Program-made: the position numbers and the translations under genes
Part shown: positions 12,601 through 23,657 of the stretch, piece after piece
Numbering within the stretch: the first letter of the stretch is position 1
Layout: the number at the start of each line of letters is the position of its first letter
Notes under the pieces: generated by a model
The model's database searches: none
What the model was told of the DNA's origin: nothing
What the model saw: only the letters and a program-made list of their open reading frames with translations
Assembly: GCA_020466095.1 (NCBI GenBank)
Contig: CM035808.1
Location: 11,456,163-11,520,162 of the forward strand
Length of the DNA stretch: 64,000 nt
From: Chlorops oryzae
Lineage: Eukaryota > Arthropoda > Insecta > Diptera > Chloropidae
Reading direction: 5' to 3'

Positions 12601-15600
12601 AATTATTAAAATAATTTCGAATTTTCGATGAATGGATTAATTTCATCTTGTAATTACTTTTCGGAAAAGTCGTTGACTACCGCCACCTGCTGATGTGGGA
12701 TAATATATGTAGATATTGTGATCCTCGGCCGAGACGGGTTTCTCGACAAACGGTTTATTGAATATTGTTCCATTGACCTCCACATGATCCTCCGACTCGA
12801 TTAGCTCGTGTTCTAAAATTTCAGACAGTCAAAATCGAATACTTTTGAACTGGAATAAAAGTATAGTTTGTTGAACTTACGCTTAGGATTCGGGGAATCT
12901 CGATCCAATACAGCATAGCGCGGTATCTCGATGCCTTCTTTTTGTAAAATCGCATAGACCCGTCTTCGATCCTGTATATCGTACTGCATATGCAAATTAT
13001 TGAGCACATACGGCTTCCTTAATTGAGCATATTGAATTGCCTTTTCTAGTGGAAAACCTTTCGAGTGGAATGATACGAGGCAATCACAGATTGGCCAGTT
13101 TTCAACAGGTTGCTATATAATATACCAAAAAAAAAATTAATTTTCTATTTCTTTTTTTCCTCTCTATCTTCAATTGAAATTCATTTGATTTACCTTCAAT
13201 ATGACTTCCTCTTCGAATATCACAGTTTTTATGAATTCGAACTCCTGCAGACGTGTAATGATTTCCTTCATCGGTTTGGATTGTGTCTTCTTTGCCATGG
13301 CACAAATTCCTACGATAACCTGTTTGCCCGAATTCGAGCAAGTACTGCAATCCGAGTCCATTCCGTCATTGCTGTCGCAAAGATCGGTATCACCCTTCAA
13401 GAGAGAAAATTTCGAATTTTGTTTTTTTTTTTTCCAAATAAAAATTATTTTTCGAGTAAAGAAATACTTAAGTTCTCAAGTGAAAAGGGTTACTTGATTA
13501 AAATTTATGAAAATTCATAGCAATTTCTGTTATGGCAATTATTTGCACATTTAACCCATTTGCTGCCGCCGTACTCAAGCATGAACAGACAAAGGATCAA
13601 ATAGCTTTGGATAAAATATCAAGAATTTTCAAAGAACAATTTTTTGATATTCAATTCCATACAATTAAGGGGTTAAAAAAACAAATTAGTAAGGGATTTT
13701 CAAAAAATTTGAAGCTTTCATATGTACTTTGATAGTATCTGAGTCATATTTTGTAGAGCAAACAAATTTTTACAACACTTTCAACACTCTTCGGAAGCCT
13801 TCATAAATTTATTGTTCCAATCAATTGAACGCTTGTGTCATGAATTACAGATAAATGAGCTGTTGAAAAGGTAATAAAATCTTGCGTTTAAATTTCCATT
13901 TTTATAGCTTAACCCACCTCACGTGGGTGCACTTTGGGGGAATTTATAATTTGTTTTCGCCATATTTTAAAGCCGAAGTCATTTGGTTTCTTTCAAAATG
14001 TAAATTGACATTAACTTTTGAATTGTTGTATGTTTTGAATTGAGTGGAAAAACAAAACACTTGTGTGTAAATAGAATTTTTTCATCAACTACTAATTTTG
14101 TCTAAATGGGGAAATAACACTAGTTTACACAATTTTTTTCCGGGAATTTTCTTCTGGACTTTGGCCTTCGAAAAACGAAAACAAAATAATTCAAAAGCTT
14201 TTTGTCGGGTATGTGATTGTTTTCCCTTTACCGGGAAAATGAATTCCACTCCCAAATTGATGTAATTCTTTTCCCTCTACCAAGATTGAGGGGAAATTTT
14301 AATTACTCATTTCAGAAAAATCATTTCCCAAACTTAATATCGAGGTAAATTAAATTATCCATCTACCTTGGTACAGGGAGTAATAAATCACATCAATTTG
14401 GGAGTGGAGTTTTCATTTCCCCGGGAAAGGGAAACCAATCATGGTTATGTGATTTGATGCTTTTTTATATTGATTAGGGGATATTTAATTTTGTTGGCTA
14501 TGGAACCATCTTTAAATAAAAAATTCAAAAAAAATTATTTTGCTTCCGATTGATTTTTTAGACCGCGGTGAATGAAAAATTTGATGCATTTTTTTTCTAA
14601 GAATGCGAGTGTTTTTTAGGTTAAAAGGTCTCCAGAATCTTATTTTATTGACCGATAATTTTGTTTAGCGATCATTAAAGGTGCTTCGCACGGTGTATCA
14701 TCGGAGACTACACGATGGATACAAATGTTTCCTAGTCTATTTATTGCTAATATTTAGATTATTATGGGTTCATGTGACTTAAGTATAAGGAAATAAAAAA
14801 ATAATTGAAAAAATAATTGTTCTAAATAATTTTTAGGACAAAACTTCTTGCCTCTCAAAGGATGAGTGACACTTCGAGAGTAATCACAACCGATCTCAAA
14901 ACTATCTAAGAAAAAGTGTTAGAGGGGTTAATTTTTTTTTTAATTTGAGAGATAATTTTTTTCAAATCGGATGATGCATTGTCTTCTCGAACCGATCCAA
15001 AACTACTAAGAAAATATTGTTAGAGGGGTACATTTTTTTAATTTGAAGGTAATTTCGCCTACAATATCGAGTGAAGCTTGTTTGTACGCAGTTCACCTAC
15101 CACATCTTATATACATTTGTAAGCTATTAATATTCAGCTCGCTTACAGTCTCGTATACTTTGTAGGCGGTAGGCACTGTTCGCCAATACCCCATAGACAT
15201 TTTGAATATTTATAAAAAATACCTTCCAGAAAGATTTTTTTAAAATATTATTTTCATGTTAGGAACCTCAAAGTCCATGCGCAAAGTGGATTAAGGTGTG
15301 TTCAGAAAAAATAAAGATAATTTATTTGTAAATATTTATTTTTTCATACGGGCTTGAAAGACTTATTTTTAAAAAACGATTTCATCGGTTTATGTTAAAA
15401 TCACACTAATTAGTCATGGCAAGCTTGATAATGGTGCATTTCCAGAAAAAATAAAGATAATTTATCGTCGTCGTATATAGCTGTTGCATTCGGGACTGCA
15501 TAGAACTTTGAAAAAATATAAAAGTCCATAAGCTGCACGAAAGTTGAGAAGCAAAAGTAACTATTTACCGCATCTTGAATTCGGGACTTAAAATTGATCA

Positions 15601-17083
15601 TTTAAGTGTTGCGTCCGTTTGGATATGTCCATATATCGCACACTAATCACTAAACCGGCACAATTCAAAAATTTTTCAATCAATTTTTTTCATGTTCGCC
15701 AAAATTTTACTGCAGGAAAAGCAACAGTTAGAAAATTAACATTGATATATATTGATTCTGCAATTAATTAACAATAAAATAAATGTAGAAAAGAAATTGA
15801 TTTTAGAGTTGCGTCGAGAGTTATAGTGTGATATAGTGTGCGATATGTACATATGTATGTATAAAAAACAAAGAATGATAATTCCAATGAGTAGAATTTG
15901 TTTGAAGCGGCTTTTGAAAGATTTATTCACCTAAGGGCATTTTCGAACTATAGAAATTAATTAGCATGAAGAAGTTCCAAACAAAATGAGCTTTTTTTAG
16001 AGCTTTTCTCTTAATAAAAAAAAATTTTTTTTTGCTGTTGAACGTTGTTAATAGATAATCATATTTGAACAAGTTTTCGCGATAAATTTTAAGGCGTCAT
16101 TCGTGTGTTATCTTCTTTAAAATTCTCATATAAAAGTCGCTGGTTCTATACTTTTAAATAATATTATTAGTACGTACATATATAACCGCTTGATGTGTTG
16201 TCGAACGATTTTGGTTTTCAATATGAGATTTGTGTAAACTTAATGCTTACAGGAAGTATTGATATTGAAGGCTTCAATTCTTATAAATATAATTCTACGT
16301 TTAGCCACATAATGCTATTTAATTCTTTGACAACATTAAATGGTTTCTATCTTATTTAAAAATAATCGAAATTCTCGAAATTCTTTTAAATTCATTACAA
16401 TAAAACGTTCATATTATAATATTGCACGCTTAAATGCTTCAAGAGTGAGCATTTGGCTTTGCTTATTATCAAAATGCAATGATCAGAAGAAAAAAATAAA
16501 AATAAATAAATGAAACAAAATATAAAATAATATTTAAAAAAAAACATGTATATAATAAATGGAATCTCTCGACGAATGAATGCAATGGAAACGTACATAC
16601 ATTCAAACATTCATCACAGTAGCAAAAGTCATCACCCTCATCATCATCGTCCTCCTCATCATGATCGCCATCGCCATCGCAATCGTCCTCGTCATCATCA
16701 TCATCATCATTATTGAGATCAATAACTTTTTCATTGTTTTCATTTTTATTATTTGCATCGTCTTCAGCATTATCGCCGTCGACTTTGTTCGCCTGACCGC
16801 GTCTTGTACGACTCCGACTCTTCCGTCTAGGTTTGGATTTTTTCTGATGAATATGTTCATTTTTATTACCATCACCATCATTTATGTTTGCACTACAACT
16901 AGTTTCATTAACATCATCTCCATCATCACTATCATCATCATCGTCATCATAATTGTTATTGTGGTCATCTTCGCTATGGGAATGTGCCGCCAATTGGGCT
17001 GCCGCTTTCTTTTTACGACGACTTATACGTTGCGCTTTAATTTTCTTTAAGCGCCACCAATCTCTCAGCCACGTCCACTCCAT
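1..17083 (-). CDS. l(1)G0196: Diphosphoinositol pentakisphosphate kinase (PPIP5K/Vip1 family), multi-exon, 3' end outside window
   Basis: PPIP5K makes inositol pyrophosphates (1-InsP7 and InsP8) in the cytosol. Inferred coding exons, 5' to 3' on the minus strand: 17083-16601, 13394-13194, 13112-12881, 12812-12658, 12575-12488, 8511-8307, 8223-7942, 7871-7683, 7620-7535, 7265-7097, 7020-6823, 6750-5820, 5750-5667, 5598-5334, 1660-953, 848-746 and 623 to beyond 1. All have GT/AG borders and the phases add up. The ATP-grasp kinase domain is clear ([54 protein letters not shown]). The histidine-phosphatase-like domain follows ([64 protein letters not shown]). The start is the ATG at 17083, followed by [13 protein letters not shown]. 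Exon 1 encodes an acidic, Asp/Asn-rich leader. The tail after 5334 is low-complexity Ser/Thr/Asn and its last three exons are less certain. The Drosophila symbol is assigned by family recognition. Confidence 0.93.
746..1660 (-). CDS. l(1)G0196: PPIP5K C-terminal tail exons (953-1660 and 746-848), alternative ends possible
   Basis: The upstream exon ends AAAACAAAAG|GTATGC at 5334 (phase 1). The frame is restored by an acceptor at 1661-1662, giving [16 protein letters not shown] onward. The frame stays open through [38 protein letters not shown] and [11 protein letters not shown] strong donor (ACCG|GTGAGT, 952) can be spliced to an AG at 849, which keeps the frame into [15 protein letters not shown] weaker donor at 745 then joins the good acceptor at 624. 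If the 849-952 intron is retained, the protein instead ends LNAILQR plus seven residues at a stop at 837. Both are readings of the sequence, and neither is proven. Confidence 0.6.
3202..3412. mobile_element. MITE family A (TIR CATATGGGCATTTCC), copy 1
   Basis: The ends are exact inverted copies (CATATGGGCATTTCC and GGAAATGCCCATATG) 211 bases apart, with subterminal GTCGCGTCCG on both sides. There is no coding capacity. Further copies lie at about 15430-15634 (diverged) and 63533-63742. Confidence 0.85.
3430..3915. repeat. Degenerate direct repeat, unit about 345 bases apart
   Basis: Two segments (about 3437-3550 and 3782-3905) share TATTTCACCCACTTCCACT, CTCAAATTTGGCACA and TTTTTAATTCAATATGGCGG in the same order and orientation. 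They look like an old tandem duplication or two insertions of one repeat. Confidence 0.75.
4084..4415. mobile_element. Foldback MITE with arms of about 150 bases (CAGGGTGTCCCG ends)
   Basis: Almost the whole element is a palindrome. The left arm CAGGGTGTCCCGAAAACTTT through TGTAGCACTTCAAAAAAAGA is mirrored by the right arm, with a short AT-rich loop near 4245-4262. It is flanked by TATA on both sides, which fits a TA target of Tc1/mariner-type elements. Related CAGGGTGT ends occur at 18363, 50782 and 54404. Confidence 0.85.
4425..4534. mobile_element. MITE family B, right half only
   Basis: The sequence TTTTTAAGCAG, TTTTCCGACTTT and CGCCTTTGTGAATACCCCT matches the right half of the element at 40333-40494. 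The left half is missing, and the foldback element directly to its left ends at 4415. Confidence 0.7.
9301..11144. mobile_element. Nested inverted-repeat element, outer TIR CAGGGGCGTAGCGAGA
   Basis: The outer ends are CAGGGGCGTAGCGAGA at 9301 and its complement ending at 11144. Inner arms of over 100 bases share GGTCCAAAAAC, ATTCATGACGTCTGATTTCG and ATGAAAATCTATATATA in inverted order. At least two further inverted-repeat layers lie inside (about 9560-10345 and 10034-10171), plus a small ACTAGTC hairpin at 10915-10995. There are no long ORFs. A second, simpler copy is at 51421-52091. Confidence 0.85.
10034..10171. mobile_element. Innermost palindromic MITE, 138 bases
   Basis: The ends CTAATATGCTTTCCAGACGT and ACGTCTGGAAAGCATATTAG are exact complements, followed inside by GAAATCTCGAGATTTCAG and its near-mirror. 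It is the centre of the nested stack in the PPIP5K intron. Confidence 0.85.
14208..14441. mobile_element. MITE family G, copy 1
   Basis: Inverted blocks ATGTGATTGTTTTCCCTTT with CCACTCCCAAATTGATGT, and ACATCAATTTGGGAGTGGAG with GGGAAAGGGAAACCAATCAT, bracket about 234 bases. The same left end starts again at 63804 and runs off the window. Confidence 0.75.
15430..15634. mobile_element. MITE family A, diverged copy
   Basis: It shares GCATTTCCAGAAAAA, TATATAGCTG, ACTGCATAGAA, AAAAGTCC and GCGTCCGTTTGGA in order with the copy at 3202. Both ends are mutated, so it is older. Confidence 0.65.
16601..17083 (-). CDS. l(1)G0196: PPIP5K first coding exon: basic start followed by poly-acidic leader
   Basis: This 161-codon exon begins at an ATG (17083) and ends CYCDECLN at a GTATGT donor (phase 0). 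It joins in frame to [11 protein letters not shown] at 13394. The protein starts with a Trp-rich and Lys/Arg-rich stretch. Long Asp/Asn/Glu runs follow, written in GAT/GAC/GAA repeats, with an SRSRTRRG basic patch between the acidic blocks. The trinucleotide repeats make its length likely to vary between individuals. Placing it in this gene is inferred from phase, strand and position. A leucine codon start six bases upstream is not needed. Confidence 0.8.
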
Positions 17084-17089
17084 TTCCAA

Positions 17090-19276
17090 TATATACCGTC
17101 CAATTAATTCTCAATTAAATTTCAATTTCATTCGGCAATTAAAAAATGTCGTCTGTTGTTATTAGAACTTTAATTGCTTTGTTTTTGTTTTTTTTTTTCT
17201 TCTTTAATTTATATTTCTATTTCCTTCAATATTCCGATCAAAATTAAAATATTTTCGTCATTTCGTCACAACAATTTTTTGGACTGCTCAATCACGCAGA
17301 CTTTTGCTTTGTTCTTTACGATGTGGACTCCGAGATACAACTAAACTACGTGAGATAAATACACAGAGCTTTCGAATGCTCGATGAATTCGTGGAGCAAA
17401 TTTTAAAAGCGAAATGACAAAGCCAAGAGAGAGCAAATAAATGCCAATATCAATTTTTGATAAAGGAAAGTCAAATGGAGAGCAAGCTTCCGTAAATACT
17501 CAAAAATACATACGTGGACGCAAGTTGATATTAAATAAAGAAAAAATACGTTTTTCAACACTAAATTTATGAGATTCGATCATAATTGATTGTGATGGTC
17601 ATGATTAGCACCTTTGAAGAACATGCAATAATTTTTTATAATTCAATTCGATACAATTGAATTTATTTGTTTTTTTGTGCCGTTCCTTTGCCAATCGAAA
17701 CGATTGATTTGAGAAAAATCCTCTATTCCTTAGTAAGGGTACATTTTAATCATTTTTAAGTCGATGACTTTTGTTTTATGCTTGAATTCATGACAGATAT
17801 CACAATCAATTTGTTGTGATGAATGTCAAGGCAATTATTGTCCGCTATAAGTTTTTGAAGTTTTTTAGTGGAACGAGAATAGGAAACCGTTCTTCAAGTC
17901 CTACTACTGTCACATAAAAGATCTCTAATTTGGTTCAAAAAGGTCACTAATTTGAGAATAGCTTTTTTTGATTATACAGGAGAATTTATAATATGAAGTT
18001 AAAAGTTATTAACCCTTTTCTTCCCAACGAAGTCACATGGGTACTAAGTTCCAGAATCCAATCCGAAATCGTAATTACTAATATGTTAATTGAGTTTGAT
18101 TTTATTATTATTTATTTATTTATTTTTTATTTATTTATAGGCCCTTGCCATATTATTAGATCCGTATTGCAAATTCTACTTTTTTGATGTTTCTTGTTTT
18201 TATATGAACTTTCTATTTATACGTGTTGGTAGAACTTGGCGTCCTTAAATATCGCGGGTACTTTTTATAGTTTTTTCAACTCTCATAAGGTAGGTAATCG
18301 ATTGTTAATTTCGATCGTTCATCGATCGAATCTTTATTGACATGTTATAAGTAAGTTATATACAGGGTGTTCCGTTTGTGATGGTCAACCGGTCGGGAGC
18401 TGATAGAGGTGGTCTGAACTAACAAAAATCGTATGGCAGGGGGGGTTCAAAATGGACCCCTGAGGAGTTATAAGGGAAAGAAATAAACTTGCAGTTGTTT
18501 CAGAAAAAAAATTGTCACGCCTCAACGTTTGTATCCAAGATAAAAATTTTAATGCAGTTCGACAGAGAATTGTCAGACCTTTCTAGGCGTATAAAATAGT
18601 CTTACACTTTATTGCAGCTTCAAGGTTATTTGAGCCTTCAAAGTCAAAATTTAAAATTTTTTAAACAGTTTTTGACTTTGAGAGCCATTTTGGTATGAAA
18701 AGTATCCAATTAACACCCAAATTTTTTAATTTATTCAAAATGCTGGATCGATTTCCTTTAATTTGGTACCCCATATTTCTAATAAATTTTTTGAAAATAA
18801 GATGAGAAAATTAAATATCTAAATGAACTTATTAGTTTTGCTGTATCAAATCTAATAAGTTCGAACGAACGTTTGAGCGTGGATCTAATAATATGGCAAG
18901 GGACTGTATTAGCTATATGTGTGATATAAAACATTACACTTATAGATTAATATGTACTGGACTAGTCAGCAGCCTTCGGCAAGTATGAAAGGGTTAAATA
19001 AAAGCAAAAAAAGTTACCTAGCAAGACCTATCTTTTGCGATATTAGATTATTGCTTATTTCTGTAACACTAGAGCAGCGGTTCCCAAAGTATGATCCGCG
19101 GATCCCAGGGCTCCTTTAATGCTATTAATTGTATGGGAACTTTTTATTGCCGGTGAATAGTGCCATGTGTAACAAACAAGGCTGGGGCTCCTCAAAATTT
19201 TTTTTGTCTTTCAAGGGCTCCGAGTTCTAAAAAGTTTGGGAACCCCTGCACTAGAACTTTACATGAAGATCGAAAT
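17090..19276. other. PPIP5K upstream region and gene-free spacer
   Basis: This is the 5' side of PPIP5K followed by AT-rich spacer. From 18361 a CAGGGTGTTCCG end begins a diverged element (shared ACAAAAATCGTATG and ACCCCTGAGGAGTTATA) that recurs inverted at about 50460-50785. No promoter motif is clear enough to call and no gene is visible. Confidence 0.5.
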
Positions 19277-19447
19277 ACAGTGAAAATCGGTTATAACGAT
19301 GTAGAAGGGACCAGCAAAAATCCATCTTATGAACATAACGACTATACCCGTAATGAAATTATGAGAATTAGAAAGCGACCAAACTTTATAAATGTTCATC
19401 GCTATAACCGATAATCGTTATTAAGTATTTATAACGATTTCTACTGT
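19277..19447. mobile_element. MITE family C, copy 1 (ACAGTGAAAATCGGTTATAA)
   Basis: The ends ACAGTGAAAATCGGTTATAA and TTATAACGATTTCTACTGT are inverted, with an internal GCTATAACCGATAATCGTTA. Related copies are at 50857-51042 and, in the opposite orientation, 56931-57113. Confidence 0.8.
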
Positions 19448-20917
19448 ACTTGTTTGTCTAGATTTAATCTTACTTAATGAAAATAACAGACAGCCCTTTG
19501 CTTTATTTGACATGAATATTTTATCGATTCATCCAGTCTGAATTTTTAATGTTTTTTTTTCTATTCTATTCTTCCGATTCCATTCTTTATCAAAAAATAA
19601 GAGCGACAGCTGTCAATTAAAACTGACATTCGAATTCCAAAATTGTAGATTCCTTATCACAAAATATATGAGCATAATTTTTATTAACTCATTAAAGCCT
19701 TTACCAACATTAACCCATTAAACGCGTATGTTACACATTATATATGTCAGACACGCATAGAGTGAATGGAAACTATATTGCTCACTGGCTCATTGACCAC
19801 TGATCATTAATAGCTGTTTATTTTTGATGTCAATATATCAGAAAATGAAAACTGCAAAAACTGTACTCCTTAGGTTAACCTGACCATAATTAGTTTAATG
19901 GGTTAATATAGGTTCCATTTATGTAGCTAAACAATAATCTGTTGAACAACATGCTTTAAATGTTAATAACGTCGATTAAGAAAACGTTAAACATTTGAAA
20001 TTTTTTTATAGCTTCTATAATTGCATACTTGTAGGCGAAATCTTAAATTCAACTCTATTGCAAGCAGTGCTGCCAGATTTTTGCGAAGCAAAATTAGAGG
20101 CCAATTGTCCCATTTCTACCAGCTGGTCGAATTTTTTTAACTACACTTCATCTATACCACTTATTGCTACTTACGGTCTGGTCAATTTTCATATATAAAA
20201 TACTCTATATTTTGACCAGTCAAATTCCGAAGTCACCCTAGAGTGCTCCATTTTGATAAGATGGCCTCTTCATTACTCGAGGAAATCTATAGAAAATCCA
20301 TTGTATTGGAATTACGAAAAAATACAAGCCAGCAATATGTATATCCCTGGTACAATTAACAATAAAAATGTTCCTTACTTTAAAACGCATTTTCACAAAA
20401 TTTTTAGATCCGTGAGACAAAAAGCAACTTCACTGTTAGGCGGAATTTTAATTACTACATGTTAATGCAAAATTTTCGTTTAATTTACAGACCGGAACGT
20501 AGATAACAGAGCCATGTAAATAAATGGGTTATCAAAGTTAATCGAAAATCTTAATTAAACGAAATTCTTAATTCCAGCCTCCTAATCGAAAAGACAAATA
20601 TTTCATTACCACAACACCCAAAGAAAAATGTTAATAATGTGTAATGACTTGATCTAAGGCCTTTTTTAATGGCATATTTTTTATGAGTTTCAATCACAAT
20701 TGAAAATTAATTTAGAGGTTCTTTTGCATTATTGCGCGAACATTAGGAAGGATCTTTAGTCGTGACTCATTAGCACATTTGGAACGAAGGCCACAAGATT
20801 TAGGAGAATTGAAAATCCTTAAATACGACAAAAACTTTAATTCACTTGAAAACTATACACAATTATAACTTGAAGGTAATTTTTCAATAAATTTTTAGTG
20901 ACTAATCTGAATAAATA

Positions 20918-21127
20918 GTCGGCCTCTGTGCCATAGTTGGCTGAGATGCCAATTTACGGAGCGAGATACCCTGGGTTCGACTGCCAGCTGAGGTCGTGGA
21001 TGTTTGTGTCGTTTTGTTTTAGTTTCTGTTTTGCTTTGTTTTCCCATTATAGGTGGTATTACAACGGGCCCATTGGGTGCCTAAGTGTGTCACCCTTGGT
21101 GGCAGCCACACTAACCTAACCTAACCT
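20918..21127 (+). mobile_element. tRNA-derived SINE, copy 1
   Basis: The 5' end has a pol III A-box-like TAGTTGGCTGAGATGCC and a B box GGGTTCGACTGCC, as in a tRNA. The body ends GGTGGCAGCCACACTAACC with a CCTAA-type tail. Near-identical copies lie at 44498-44705 (+) and 47548-47764 (-). No clean target-site duplication remains here, only a shared ATAAATA, so this is probably the oldest of the three. It is not a functional tRNA. Confidence 0.85.
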
Positions 21128-22197
21128 TTGTATAAATATCAACAGATTCAGCGAAAAGTAAAATTCAACTTTATTAGTTTCTTTTAAGCTATTTATTGTT
21201 TAAAAAAATATCAAACTATAAAACAAAAATTGAACAAGTCCAAAGATTTCTCTTCGCTATTGATAAGGTTGACTTATTTTTAAACACCTGAAAATCTCTA
21301 TTTTACATTACAGAAAAATATTTTTATTATTTTGATTGACATATACAACTAATTCATAAGACAACTCCCTATTTTGGCTAAAAAAAAAAATTTCGAGCAA
21401 GGGAAATTTGGAAAATTTTCTTCTGAATTTGGGTAAGAAATGTTAAGCCTTGGAGTGGCAAAACGGTATCAAGGAGGCTCAGATGCAATTTGTGTACTTC
21501 AAGAAGTTGACCCCTTATAATTTTGCTACATTTTAATTAAAAATTTTCAAAAAAAAATCTCACTGGCTTGTGATCTATGCGCCAGAAATGTTAAAAAGAG
21601 GTTCAAAAAAATCGAAAAAATTGTTCCGGATTTTTGCAATTTTTAGCTGCTAGATGGTTTTTTTTGGATCGGGTAATCCTTAAAATTTTTTGTTTGAGTC
21701 TAGGCTAAGGCTTTTCCATAGATAAGAAATAAAATATTGAACGGGTCACAAGATATAGCCATAAGTATGTGCGCAACTTATATCGGCCCCACTTTTTGGG
21801 ATAAATCTAAAAAAAAATAAAACTGGTAAAACATTGCTATATTCACCAGGTCCTTTCAGAAACTGTAGTCAAATTTTTGTTAACATTCGATGACCTCAAA
21901 GATGTGTCCCATTGTTATATTCTCAAGCATAAAATTATTATAAATTTCCTAATATTTTGCTTCAAGTCTAAAATTGGAAAAATAAACTTTCAACGTAAAA
22001 TGTTTTTCCAACGCAAACATTAAAGCGTCTTCATTGAAAAGCAAAAAAAAAATATATATAAATAAATAAAAATATTAGCAAATGCCTGAACAAGCAAAAA
22101 CTCGTTAACCGGAAAATGTAATACAAGCAAGAGGGTTTTGTTGTTAATAAATAAACTCGTTAAAAGTGCAATAAAGAAGAATGTAACAAAAAAGAAG

Positions 22198-22680
22198 TCA
22201 AAGAAATTCACCCTGCACGGAAAGGAAGATGAACGTATTCCCAAAGTTGGTGAACAAGAATAGGTGCCTGAAGAAGAGAAGTACAAAATTTAAGAGCATT
22301 AAAGAAATCTTATAAAAGAAAGCAATTCAAAGGAACACAAAAAGCAAAACATATTTAAGAAACATATTAGTATTTTAATGGAATTAATGGCAAACGAATT
22401 TAGATGAAAATTATTTACAATTTTACTGTTAATAAATAAATTTAAAATGAATAAATTAATGAATTTTTAATCAAATATAATATTATTCATAAGAAATTTA
22501 CCCTTCAGTAAAGGAAGATAACGTATTCCCAAAGGCGTGAAAAAATAGTCCTGAAGACAAAATTTTACAAAATTAACGCATTCATAAAAATTTTAATTAA
22601 AAAAAGAATTAAAGGTATTCACAAAAGGCAAAATTTTAAAAACAATTTTAGTATTTTAATGGAATAATGCAACATTTATA
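22198..22680 (+). repeat. Degenerate tandem duplicate of a 200-base segment
   Basis: Segments at about 22200-22400 and 22498-22680 share AAGGAAGAT, ACGTATTCCCAAA, TACAAAATT, AAAAAGAAAGC-like A-rich stretches and TTAGTATTTTAATGGAAT, in the same order. The first copy has a short Lys-rich open frame (KKKSKKFTLHGKEDERIPK) that is broken in the second. It could be a decayed gene fragment; I do not recognise a family. Confidence 0.5.
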
Positions 22681-22850
22681 AAAATTATTTTACAATTTTT
22701 CTTGATATTTGAAAAAAAAATTAATTTTTTAGATTCAAATTTTCGATATTGATTATTCGAATATTTTCTCGTATCGCTTTGGAAAACAACAAGCAAAATA
22801 TTCGAATTTTAAAAATTAATCATTTTCATACAAATTTTAAATTAAAAATA

Positions 22851-23006
22851 AGGGTATTCACAAAGGCGTCGTTGAAAAATGTTGAAATCGGAAAATGTTT
22901 CAACTGCTTAAAAATTTTGAAAGTCGAATCTTGCAAAATTTTTAAGACATTCATTCCGATTTTCCGACTTTCCAACGTTTTTAACACGCCTTTGTGAATA
23001 CCCCTA
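22851..23006. mobile_element. MITE family B (GGGGTATTCACAAAGGCGT), copy 1
   Basis: AGGGTATTCACAAAGGCGT at the left and ACGCCTTTGTGAATACCCCT at the right form the terminal inverted repeat. Inside are GGAAAATG and CCGATTTTCCGACTTTCCAA. Other copies are at 24332-24488 and 40333-40494, with a half copy at 4425. Confidence 0.85.
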
Positions 23007-23383
23007 TTGTTTGAATGTCAAATTTCCATACAAGAACTGAATTTAAACAATAGATTTTTTGAAAACTGTATGAAAATTTGGCAAAATGGGCAGTTTTGGG
23101 CAGTTTCGTGAAGTACGGGAACATACCTAATGTTTTATATTTCAAATTTGATTATAAATAAGGGGGTTAGTATTTATTTCATAAATTATTAGGGCCCATT
23201 TTTAGTTAAGATATCCAAGACCGGCCACTCGCAGCTTTTCTTTTTCGCCTCGGCACATAATTTGCAACGAGCAATTTGAATCAAATAAAAAAGCTTTTTT
23301 TTTTTTGTTTTTGTAAAATATGTTAAACACATATAGACACACACAGACGGGCAACATATTTAACGTATATACAATTTTGATAC

Positions 23384-23649
23384 CAACCACCCAAATTCGG
23401 CGATGAGCTAACATGTGGAAAGGTCCTAATCATTTTCGAGTTAAACTCGGTATCTTTACCATCGATTTGCTGTAGAACATATTCTTGCTGTTCTTGTTGC
23501 ATTCTCTGTTGTTGTTGTAGTTTTTCTTTTTGTTGTTCTTTTTGTGGGTTAGATCTTCGAAGTCGTTCACTATCGCTATGACGATAACGCATCCAAGTTG
23601 AATTGTAATCATCACTGTTCGCACCAGAAGCTACAAATCTATTTCCCAT
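23384..23649 (-). CDS. Candidate first coding exon of an unrecognised Gln-rich protein
   Basis: An ATG at 23649 opens a frame starting MGNRFVASGANSDDYNSTWM. A Ser/Arg stretch (RYRHSDSERLRRSNPQ) follows, then a Gln/Lys/Glu-rich helix-like segment (about residues 40-60), then KMIRTFPHVSSSPNLGG. The composition and codon pattern look coding. A GTATCA donor follows at 23383; without splicing the frame ends at 23323 after 108 residues. No downstream exon was identified towards 17 kb. I do not recognise a family. The region just upstream is tandemly duplicated. Confidence 0.45.
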
Positions 23650-23657
23650 GACTTCCG

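Larger units (their letters stand above)
13395..16600 (-). other. First PPIP5K intron, gene-free
   Basis: About 3.2 kb of AT-rich sequence between the acidic leader exon and the start of the kinase region. It includes MITE copies at 14208-14441 and about 15430-15634, plus a diverged copy of the 'TATCGCACCCTTGC' family around 15632-15850. No conserved reading frame is visible. Confidence 0.7.

Noticed and set aside
16580..17050. Plus-strand membrane protein rich in Ile/Val (156 residues)
   Set aside because: It is the antisense of the Asp-rich PPIP5K leader (GAT repeats read as ATC). The minus-strand reading has the gene context and splice phase.
20918..21000. tRNA gene
   Set aside because: A and B boxes are present, but the cloverleaf is incomplete and the segment recurs with the same non-tRNA 3' body and target duplications. 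It is a SINE head.
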